Positions 14,601 to 26,600 of a stretch of DNA of 64,000 bases are shown piece by piece. The stretch comes from Cladocopium goreaui (taxonomy: Eukaryota > Sar > Dinophyceae > Suessiales > Symbiodiniaceae): NCBI GenBank assembly GCA_947184155.2, contig CAMXCT020000469.1, forward strand, positions 727,001 through 791,000. Direction: 5' to 3'. The notes under the pieces were generated by a model. The model made no database searches and was not told the origin of the DNA. It saw only the letters and a program-made list of their open reading frames with translations. Every line of letters starts with the position of its first letter. Positions within the stretch are counted from its first letter, which is position 1. Position numbers and translations under genes: made by a program.

Positions 14601-17600
14601 ATATAATCATCACCCAGATGGCCAATTTGAATCAGGATTTTTGTTAACCATGGGATTCGAGGCTAGCAAACCTGGCAAAACCCATAGATTCAATACCCGT
14701 AACCCCACCACTTTTAAGTGATGTATAATGGCACCCTTAAATGAAACAAGTGGGTTCATTATGTTCATTTCTGCTCGCAAGTTGGCACAGAAAGTTTCAT
14801 CGTTTCATGGGGTCAACCGGCCGCTGCTCAGTTGATTCCTTGGTGACGGTTGTCAAAATCCAATACACAAGATTTTGCGTAGTTAAATCTAGTATATCCC
14901 AACATTTGGTTGCATTCATAACTTGGATTTGCGAAAAAAAAAAAAAAGTTCCCAAAAAATAACCTCTGGTAATTTAACATAGCTATTGAAAATGGTGATT
15001 TATAGTGGATTTTCCCCTTAAAAATGGTGATTTTCCATAGTCATGTTAGTTTACCAGAGGGTAGATTCCCGAATCAGATTCCCCAGTCATGGTGGATGAT
15101 TTCCCATTTTTAAAAAAAGGAAAACGCGCTCACAACAAACCCAGTGAAGTCTCTCATGTTCGCCGCTGATCGTCATGTACTATCCATTCAAATGCAGTAA
15201 GGATATGAATATCCAATACATCCCATTAAAATATCCCATTAGAATATCCCATGAATATGAAATCCATGAATCATCAAAATCCCATCAAAATCACGATGAA
15301 CATTCCCATTCTCCCAAAAAAAAAGCCTAATATTTTCATTACCCGGCCTGGTAAACATACATAGATAGCCATTGAAGCCGTGGCCCAGTCGAAATTTCGT
15401 GGATTTACCCATGAAAAATGCATGGTGGATCTTTCCATCGTTAGGCCGGCTACATCCCCAGTCTACCACCAATTCAATGGGAGATCTTCACCAGAAAACC
15501 ATGGGAATATCCCCACCATTCAATGGGCTAGTAACCATCAATAATGGTATAATAGGTATAAGATAATGGTATAATGGGCTAGTATACCCTTAACTCTGAC
15601 CAATGGGAATGACTCAGGATCCAATACATGGAGGTACGTTGGTACTGTACCATATTTTGGGCCATATATTTTCTGGGGATATTCCCTGAAAATTTAGGCC
15701 TGATATATATATATAGGCCAAAAATATATGGAATCGGTACCTCCAATAAATCGGTTCCTGGCCAGCATGGCCATTGACCAGTATCATCCATTTTTCATGG
15801 TTAAATTGGTTAAACCTCCATTTTTCATGCTTAAACCTCCATTTTTCATGGTTCAACCTCCATTTTCCCATAGGTTTTTCTCCAGGACCCGTCACCCACG
15901 GTTGGTCCGTTACCTGAGGCTGGTGAGGTCGTTTCGCGTCACTGGTTCATCCCCCGACTTCATCAGCGAGCGAATGGCCGTGGGAGCCGTGTAGAAGACC
16001 GTCACCTGGCGGAAGAGCCGTGGGAGCTGTCAATCTTCCCTTAAATCTATGGGATATATGAAAATAGATTTTTAAAAAAATGGGATAGAATGGGAATATT
16101 CCATGGAAAAAATAGAAAGATCAACAAGATGTTGGGAGATGTATGAATATGTAATATATATATATGCACAATATATATATATATGTGTGTGTATAGATAT
16201 ATATATATATATATGCATACATAGAATATGGGATTTAAACCAAAAAGATCTTGATTCCATATTCTATCTACTTCAGGAATCATCAGGATGATTATACATA
16301 TATAGTATACTATGTTATATATATATACATGTATATATGTTATATATATAAATATAGGTGTGTGTGTGTGTGTTTGATAGGGGAAATATACTATGTTTGG
16401 ATATGTTTGGTATGAGAAGTAGTGCTTTTACAAAAAATCTAGCCAGGGTACTAATATTGTACCTGTCCCCACTTGTGGCAGATTGAACCAGAAAAAGTGG
16501 GGAGTTCAACAGGATTTCACGGGATTTACATCCTTTGGGGCCTCATTGGTAGGCCGCATCCGTGTCATCAAGTTCTCTTGCCATCCGAGGAAATCGTCGT
16601 GATTCGGAAAGATGTGAGGAAAGGTCTGAAAGTATCATAAACACTGGTAACCCTTAAATTTGGTGGTTCATCATTTTCCCCTTAAGCCTGCCATTCTATG
16701 GTTGGACCCCATTTTCAGACACCTTTCAGCTAAGAGATCGTTGGATTGAAGTCCTAGAAAACATTCTCAATACATCTCTATGATGGTTCGTTTGAAAGGC
16801 GTAAATGTCCATGTCTGGATAATGCCATCATTCTTGTTCTCCCCATGTCTGGGGGAGCCTCTTAAAATAACAACGGATCCCCAGGTCACCATAGGTTAAC
16901 CGGTTAACGAGTGATCATGGTCATCCATGACGACTGGATGATAGTGACTCAAAGGAAACCATGTTTTTTTGTCACAACATCTGGGTCGCTTCGAAAATGG
17001 CTATCCCCAAGATGACCCTATAGGGCATAGGAAAAACTCGAATCAACCATGGGGATTTTGGGATGTGTTCAGACCCACATAAATAAGTGTCGGGGTGACC
17101 TGAGAACACCCTTGCAGAGGATTTAGCCTCTGGTAAACGTTTACAAAAAACGATGGGAAATCAGCATGTTTAATGGGTAAATCAACGAACTTTCTATGGC
17201 CATGTTCAATAGCGTTTTGTTAGTTTACCAGAGGATTTAGTATGATTTTACTGGGATTGTGTTTACATGACACGGTTCTTGACCTAACAATCAATGGGCC
17301 CATCAACATAGACGTGACCTGGCAGGGTATCTGTCACAGCTGCGATATGTCGGGATCATCAAGGATTGAAAATCTCAAGTTGAAACTGTCAAGCAAAGAT
17401 CTTTTCTGGTTGGAGGTTTCAACCCCTCTGAAAAATATTAGTCAGTTGGGATGATTATTCCCAGTATATGGAAAAATAAAAAATGTTCCAAACCACCAAG
17501 CAGTTTTGGTTTACCCATCCAACTGACTCAACAAATATCTCTATATCAATTATCTATAACTATTTCATGATATTTCCACCAGAGAGTCACCACCCCACTA

Positions 17601-20600
17601 TATTATTTCCCCCATCAAGGCCGCCTTGTACTTTTCGCAGACCTTCCAGAAACGGTCCACTTCCGGATAGGTCGGCACACCTTCAAACAGCACCTGTGTT
17701 GCACAGTTGAGCATTGGCCCATAGGTGACATAGGTATGTCCTGAATTCAAGGGAAGCTAAGCTTCGCGCAGTTCCCGATTTGGGGATTTGGCAAAAATGC
17801 TATCCCGCTTAAAAGCCATGGCAAGTGATTGGGTAGGGCATTGCTGTTGGTCTTTTACCACATTGGGAGAAAAAGCTCATCTTAGATCCCTTGTGTACTC
17901 TGAAAAATCCATATTCATCTCCAAAACAAGCATTGACCCAGCTTTGAAAATGGACGTCCTGTAATCCAGCCGCAGTCCGCAGTGCAGAAATACACATCCT
18001 CTGGATGAAGATCAAAAGTATACTTGGAAGTGGCATAGGAACCAATCATGTAGCCACCTCAGAGTCGAAGTGGAAGTAGCTGCTAGTAGCTCATTTTTCA
18101 CCTTCCCCCTCAAGTGAAGGTCACCCTCTGAGTGATTGTCAATGGTCAATCCCTCAACCAGACTTTGCTGATACGAGGTTGACACAATAAATCAGTATAC
18201 CCTCGGGTAATCAAACATGGTTTGTTGGAAAATCCCCGGTTTAATTCGATGGCTGTCCAAGCTGGAAACTTCCATTTCTAGGAAATATGTTCTGCAAATG
18301 GAGGGTTTGATGGGAAATATGGGAAAATCATCTATGAAGTCTATGAAACCTTTGATTACCGGCTAATTGACCAAGGAAATTGATGGTTTTTTTCCCTCTC
18401 AAAGTCCGAACAGATTACAGGGCTTACCCCTCTATTTGGAGGTTAGTAAAACCATTCTGTGCAGGAAAAAGAAACTCACGAAAACTATTTAAAAAAACAA
18501 AAACTAGTTTCAATGGGTTCCTATAATTCAAACCTTTCCTGTTTTTTTCTAAATCCATGGTTTTCAATCCAGGGCGCCGGTGGTGTGTAAGACCCCCTTG
18601 GGCTTTCCAGTGCTGCCCGAGGTGTACAACATGAACAGTGGATCCTCGCTACCCATCCATTCACAGTCGCAGCTCTCGGAGTGTTTCTCGACCAGCTCGG
18701 AGTACCAAACATCTCGGCCTTCAACCCACATGTACCTGGGACGTGCCGGGAAATCATATGGCAGTGTGTCAAAACCAATAGTACCCCTGGTGAACATCAT
18801 TAAATAGCTGGGATTTATGGATGTTCATCCCATTAAAAATGGTATGTATAGGTATTGATCCATAGCCATATAGGAATTCATAGGAATGGGTCACCATATT
18901 TCGAAAAATCATAAGTGGTTAGTAACCATACTTAGCCATTTATATGTGTAACCCACGAATTAGGGACTTACGATCACCAGGGACTTTAAGCAGTCACTAT
19001 TTGGAATGATCCACGAAAAACCCCGCGATTCCTAAGCAAGGTGTAGATGGAACATCCACAGTAAAATATCCATGTTTTACAGTATTTACAGTAACTCGTT
19101 TCTATGAGTTACAGTAGATGCATAAACCATGCATAAACCACTTACCATCTGGTTATTTAACATAGCCATGGAAAATGGCCCATTTATAGATGGTTTACCT
19201 GGGTTTACCTATTAAAAGTTGTCATTTTCCATGGCAAACTGTCAGTCATAACCAGATGGTACTGACTGGTATTCACAATCATTGGATTTGTTGACTTGTT
19301 GGGAAAATCTGAACACCGGTTTCACCATGGATTTTCCCAACAAAAACCATAGATGTTCCCATGAAATATAGGAAAATCTATAGGAAACCATAGATTTTCC
19401 CAAAAATTCTGGATGTTTTTTCTGTAAAATTGTCCCTGAAACCAATCCATTGACAGAATCCTCGGGAAAAAATCGAAGGGTTGTTTGACATGTGGATCTC
19501 TCATGATTGATATATTGATATTGCGAATTTAATCATGAAGATCCATCTATATCAATATCAATCAATATATATATATATATCAATCATGAATATATTGAAT
19601 TAAAATCTGAGTTCCAGCTTTGTTCTACGATCCATCAAAAGATCACGACCTGCCGTTTTGCGTGGTGAAATTGCCATGAATTCACCACTGTTCCCACTGA
19701 TTTGCTCTAAAAATTCCATCACAAGATGTTTCCACTGTGGACAAGCAAGAATTGTTGATTTGACAAGTCTCAACTCCCAGGAATTACATCACATTGAGAC
19801 TGTTGGTCTGTTGAGACTGTTGAATGGAAAAAAACTAAAGCAAAACAATGGGAAAATCGATTGAGTTGCTCCAAAACTTACCATAGGATCCATAGGCAAT
19901 TCTCCAAAAATCCGCTAGTTCATGGATGTGTCCCTTTTTTCTGCGTCCATTGAAAATCAGGTTTTTCACCATCCACTTCTCCAAAAATCGCGATTTTATA
20001 GATATTTCCATGGAAAACATCAATGGATTTGGAAAACATAATATGTTTGATCAACTAATTTACCCTCAATTTTGTTCATCAAACATATTGATATGTTCAT
20101 AGTGGTTCCATTTAAAAAAAACAATGGTTGGTGAAAAAACTGTGACCATTTGAATCGATATCAAACCTCATATCATCTTATATCATAATTCACAACTATA
20201 TATATAATTATATATACTGGTTGGTGGTATATACCTACCCCTCTGAAAAGTATTAGTCAGTTGGGGTTACTATTCCCAATATATGGAAAAATAAAAAATG
20301 TTCCAAACCACCAACCAAATAATAATTCACTAACCTGAAATGTTGGGCAAAAATATGGGATAGTTCCTCTAAAATAAACCATCATTTCCAGGCGAACCGG
20401 GAGAACAGGCTTTGGTCGTGATCAAATTTACCCAGCACTATCTTACCAGTCTTACACTACCATCCTATCATAATTTACCCATCATAACAATGGAAATTCA
20501 CCATCTCTAAATATGTGTCACTTATCATATCATAATTTGCCCAATGATTGATCCTATAATAGATACCTATGGGATATTCAAAGGAAACATCCCATTATAT

Positions 20601-23600
20601 ATCATAATTCACCCATCACTTACCCTCTGGTAAACGTTTACATAACTGATGGGAAAATCATCATGCTATTGGGTAAATCCACTATAAACTGTCATCCTCA
20701 ATAGCTATGTATATAATTGTATATAACAAATAACCAGATACCTATGGGATATTCAAAGGAAACATCCCATATAAGCCCATATATATGTGAATTCCAGCAG
20801 CCATCACTCCAGGTCCTTTGACCAATGCATGTATTCGCAGGGACCTTTCCGTCAAGCGAGGAAAACAGAGCCCGTGCGATGCTCCTGGGGGAGCTCTTGC
20901 GTTTTGATTGGTAGCGGAGCCGGGAACACCCCGGCTCCCGCAGTTAGAATAGGGAGTCTTTTGGCCTCGCGGTGTAGGCCCAGACAGCAGCCATGGCATC
21001 GGCTGGTGAAAGCGCAGGGTCTCTGAGATATTTCTCAGGAGACAATGAAGATGCCCAGGAGTACAAGAGATGGCGTACCTGGGTGAAAAACAAAATCATC
21101 ACCTTGGACAAGCTTCCAACAGCAGCAGCTGGCCCTTACATCTACACGCTCCTGACCGGAAAGGCCTTGGAGTGTGTGGAACACCTGGATCCCACCTCTT
21201 ACCAGAAGGAAGGAGGTGACACTGTGTTGCTGGATTTGCTTGACAAGCGTTTTCCAGAGAAGGACAAAACCGATGAGCTAGGTGAGATGCTTACAGAAGT
21301 CTTTGGTCTCAAGGTTCAGAACAACGAGACTGTCAAAGGCTGGATTGGCCGAGCTTCCGAGCTGTTTGACCGCCTGAGCAGAAAAACCGGCGTCAATCTG
21401 CCGGAAGAGGCTCGTGGATGGTTGTTGCTCAACCGATGCGGCCTCACCGAGGAACAGAAGGCCGTTGTGTTGGCCCGTGCCCATGGCAAACTCCAGAGAG
21501 AGGAGATCGGGCGAGCTTTGCGAAGCTGCTATCCAGAGATGGTTTTGGGTACCCGTCGCTCAGCCGCAGCTCATGTGGTGGATGATGAAGGCGGTGGGTC
21601 ACCTGGCGCAAATGCAGACCCTGAGATCGAATTTCAGGACATTGAACAGTTCCTGACCGAACATGGTCACCATGCTGATGCCTTTCCGTCCACAACGGAC
21701 GAGAACTTCCATGAGGATGATGTAGCCGAGTGCCTTGCCGTTACTTGGAAAGAGAAACGTGCCGAGATCAACCGACTGCAGAAGGCCCGAAAGTTTCAGC
21801 AGGTCAAGGAGCTGAAGCGTCAATTCAGAGTGGAAGTGGAAGAGATTAAGCGCAAGTCTCGCTGCCACAAATGTCAGAAACAGGGTCATTGGGCCCGAGA
21901 GTGTCCGTCCAAAGGCGGAACACAGTCCAGCTCCTCAACAACAACCACTGGTGCAAAGAGCAGTGCAAAGCCGAATGCATCAGGTGCAGCATATGTCCAG
22001 AGTGTGTCAGAACCGGAGGTCCACTTTGTTGCAGCAGTGGCCAGATGTGACTCACTTTTGGACCGGCTTCGTTCACTGGTGATAGGTCGACAAAGTGATG
22101 CGCCTCAGCTCCAGCTGAATGTCATGCACGAGACCCTTTTGGTCTCTTCACCGGGTTTTGGAGTTCTGGACTCCGGATGTGGCAAAACAATTATTGGTGA
22201 AGATACGCTCGAACAATTTCAGCAACTGTGGTGTGCACAAGGGATTAAGATCCCCTTAAGGGAACCTGAGATTAATCACTTCAAATTTGGAAATGGACAG
22301 CATGAAGTTTCTCAACACTGCATCAGTATGCCTATTTTCATTGGTGAAAGACGTGGTATTCTCAAGGCCGCAATTGTGAAGGGGTCTGCTCCCCTCCTTG
22401 TGTCTCGTCCAGCGCTTCGAGCTCTTCAAGCCAAGATTGACTTTGCGAATGACCAACTGGTAGTGTTTGATGATAAGATGAAGATCCCCCTGACCACCAA
22501 TGCTGCCGGTCAATATGTGCTGAATGTGATGAAGAATCCCATTGAATCCAAGCCCGGTACGGAGGTGCTGATATCTTCATCATCTGATTCAAATGAAGAC
22601 ACTGCCGAACTGCCCTCTGAGGATCCTTCACCAGACATTGCTGAAGCCCCTGGAGATCAGCCCTGCCTCTCAAGCTCCTCAACTCCGCATCATGTGGTGA
22701 TCCAGTGCCGAGAGGACTTTGGGTTGACAAAAACACCGGTTTCCTTAGCAGTTCACGATTCAAAGTTTTGGCAGTATGTGTTCAAGAGAGTCGTGGTTGA
22801 TAAAGATTCTAACAAGGTTTTGTACTCTGAATTAGTTGATCCGAAGAAACCCCGAAAACTGCTGCTTCGAGATGTGCCTTCAGATGTTAGTCATGTTGTC
22901 ACGAGATTTCATCTGCGTCTCCCTGTAGACCTGGAATGTCCTTCCGACTTGACTGAGCATAATGCCTGGAATCTCACTAGCCATCAAATGCGACAGTTAA
23001 CATCGCAAATTAAGGCTGCCGCAGCAGTAGAGCCAGCGACACATGAGCGACCATTGGTGGTTGAGGTTTTTTCACCACCGCGTTTCGCTCCCACAGCACA
23101 GGCCAGAGGTTTTGTTGCCAAGTCAGTCGACATTAAGTTGGGTACTGATTTGTCATGCCCCAAGAACCGAAGTCGTTTGAAAGAAGAACTTAGGCATTCT
23201 CCCCCTGACCTGTTAGTGTTGTGTCCACCCTGCACCAATGAAAGTGGCTGGATTCATTTGAACGCCACTCGTATGGAGCGTTTGGAGTTTCTTAGGAAGA
23301 AAGCTCAGAGTAGAGCCTTCATTCGTTTTTGCTGTGATTTGTTTCGTCAACAAGTGAGTTCGGGAGGTCGTGCCGTGTTTGAGCACCCTGCTCCATCACA
23401 GATGTGGCAATATCCCGAAGTCCAGTCCTTGTGCCGACGATACTTTGTGACCAAGTTGCACATGTGCCAATATGACATGCGTTTACCTGGAAGTGACCAC
23501 TTCATCCGTAAAGCAACTAAACTGTTGTTAACTCACGAAGACATGATGTCACTTGGTAGACTGTGCCCTGGTTCCTCTGATCCACAGCATGCATGCCACG

Positions 23601-26600
23601 ATGTCATAGCCGGTAGTCATCCGAAAGTGGGAGCTGTCAGCACTTTTGCAGGTCAGTATCCGCCCAAGTTTGTACAGGCCGTGCTAGAGACAGTCCCCAG
23701 GTTCCGTGATCAAGAGGTTCTGATGTTGTCTTGCGATGATGTGTCTGAAAAGCAATGGCATGATGTTACCGAAGTTTGTGCCATCCATCACTCGCGAGCA
23801 ACCATCCGAGGCCCAGATGATGCAAACCCTGACTAAGCTCCATAAGAACTTAGGTCACCCACCCAATGCTGACATGGTGCGTTTGTTGAAACATGGACAA
23901 GCCTCGGATCATGCCTTGAACCTGGCTCGCAAATTCACTTGCCCTTTTTGCCAAAGCAGAGAGAAACCGAAGACACCTCTCCCTGCTAATACGGATCGGG
24001 TGTGTGAGTTCAACAAACAAATTGGAGTGGATGTCAAGTATTTACAAGGTTGGAAGACAAATCAAAAGATTAAGGCTTTGAATGTTGTGGATCAAGCTAG
24101 CGGTTTCCAACGCATGATTCCCTTTTTTGAGAACGAAACATCAAAGCTGTTGCGTCGTTTGTTGGATGAACATTGGATTAGCTGGGCTGGCATTCCAGCT
24201 GAGATTATCTTGGATCCTGCTCAGACCAACCTCGCAGATCCAATGACAGGTACAGCTGAGGAACAGGGTTGCGTGGTTCGACAAATCGCAGCTGATGCAC
24301 ACTGGCAACTTGGAAAGACTGAGAATCATGGTGGTTGGTTTAATCGCATCCTACAGAAGATCATAGATCAACATAGCCCATCCAGTCAGTCAGAATGGTT
24401 GGAGTGCGTCACTGCCGCTCATGTTAAGAATAGCATGATTCATGTCCATGGCCATACACCTCATCAGTTTGTTTTCGGTCGTAACCCAAACGTTCCCTCC
24501 AACTTGTTAGATGAGCCTCAGCAGGTGATTCCTGGAACAGTGTCATTAACTGATGAAGCAATTGCACGTGCTCAGCGAATTCGAGCCACTGCCCGACATG
24601 CTGTGCTGGATCTTCAGGATGACCGTTCCCTTCGCAGAGCTTTGTCTGCCCGGCCCAGGACCTTTCGGGATTTCCGACCAGGTGACTTAGTGGCCTATTG
24701 GCGTTCTCAGAAGTGGATCAAGGGAGAGTTGCAAAATGAGGGTCGTTGGTATGGCACTGCAATTGTTTTGGGAAATGTTGGCAGAAATTTGGTGTTAGCT
24801 CATCGAAAGCAAGTGTTGCGTTGTGCTCCAGAGCAGGTCCGTTTTGCAACGAGCGAAGAAAGGACTTTGGTAGGTACACCACAGGCTGAGCTTCTGGGAA
24901 TCAAGGACCTAGTCGAAGGTGGTGCTTTCAAGAGTCAACAATATCTCGATTTGGTGCCCCAGTCATATCCGACAGAACAGTCTCCAGTGTGTAACCCGCC
25001 GGAGCCGACCAGCAGAGCAACAAGCGTGCCCGCTGATCCAACGTTTGAGAGTGTACAGCCAAAGCCTGAGTCTGCAGCAGTGCCGGCTGAAAGGCCGATC
25101 GAGCAGAACATGCAGTCCGAAGAGCCAGATGCCAGTCAGTTGGATTCACAGGCCATCTTGTCGCCTTCCGAGACGCCACCACCTTTTCAAGAAAATATAA
25201 CTCCACCTGCCAAGGTTCCAGGCAATGAGGTCGGTTCTGAGGCTAGCTCCAGTAGTTATGGTCCAGTGCGTAGGCGAGTGTCTGGCAAAGATGGTCCTCA
25301 ATCCATTTGGCGTCCCGCTGCCCTTCGGCAGGATGATTTTGTCGATCTCATGAAGGAAGTTGTGCCAAAACTCATAGTTGACATGTCCACTGCCCCTGAT
25401 GCCAGTGTGCCAGAATCATCCAAGCGTGCGCACGAAGAGGCAACTGAGCCTTCTGATTCATGTCCGGAACCACCAGTGTCCAAAGCTCGAACTGAACCAG
25501 CCACAGAGGTCCTCTCAGTGGAATGTTTGAACAGAGACCACCTTGACCTGGAAGTGCTATTAGCTGACTACCTTAAGAAGAAGATGCAGAAGGAGTTGCC
25601 ACATAGTAACAATCACCCTAGTCTGCAAGCCAAGGTCGATGCTGGTAAGAGAGATGAATGGCTGACTTTGTTGAACAAGGGCAATGTTGTTCGGTTGCAC
25701 TATGGCAAAAAGGCACGTGAGATTAAAGAAAAGTTTGGCCACCGTTTTATTGGTTCTCGGTTTGTGCTTACCCGAAAAGCTGTCGATGAGGAGAAGCCAA
25801 TTGACACAAAGGATCCTAACACCTTCACGGTCAAGGGTAGGTGGTGCCTTCAGGGTCATTTGGATCCTGATCTGGATGTCAAAGCTGAGGAGGGCCGTCT
25901 CAAATCTCCCACGTTGAGTCAAATAGGTAGAGTAGCCTTGCTTCAATTACTGTCTTCTCTGGGGTGGGTCATGCAACTTGGTGACATCAAAGGTGCTTTT
26001 CTGGAAGCTGGTGCCCTTGAGGATCGTTTTAGACCTTTATATGCTCACCATCCTCCCGGAGGCATTCCCGGTTTAGATAGTGAAGCCGTCATCGAAATAG
26101 TGGGAAATTTATATGGACAGAACGATGCCCCTGCAGCTTGGTTCCAAACCTTCGACCGAGAGCTCAAAGCCCTTGGTTGGACGCCCAGTGCTTTTGATGC
26201 GTGTCTCTATCATCTAAGAGATTCTGACAATCGTCTTATCGGTTTGCTTGGATGTCATGTAGATGATTGCATGGTAGGTGGATCTGGTCCTCAGTTTGAC
26301 GCCTCCATCGAAGCCCTGCGCAAGAGGTTTCCATTTAGAAAGTGGAGAACTAGCTCTGGTGAGTTTTGTGGTGCTTTTTACAAACAAGAACCTGATGGCA
26401 CCATCCATATGTCGATGAAAACGTTTGCACAAAACCTGCGTCCAGCTTCTATCCCCAAAGGTGCATCTTCAGAAAAATGTTTGGAACCTCATCAGGTGAA
26501 AGTACTTCGTGCAATCAATGGTAGCCTGAATTGGCTGTCATCTCAAGGCAGACCTGATTTAGCAGCTCAGACCAGCCTGAGTCAACAGAGTTTTCCAAAC

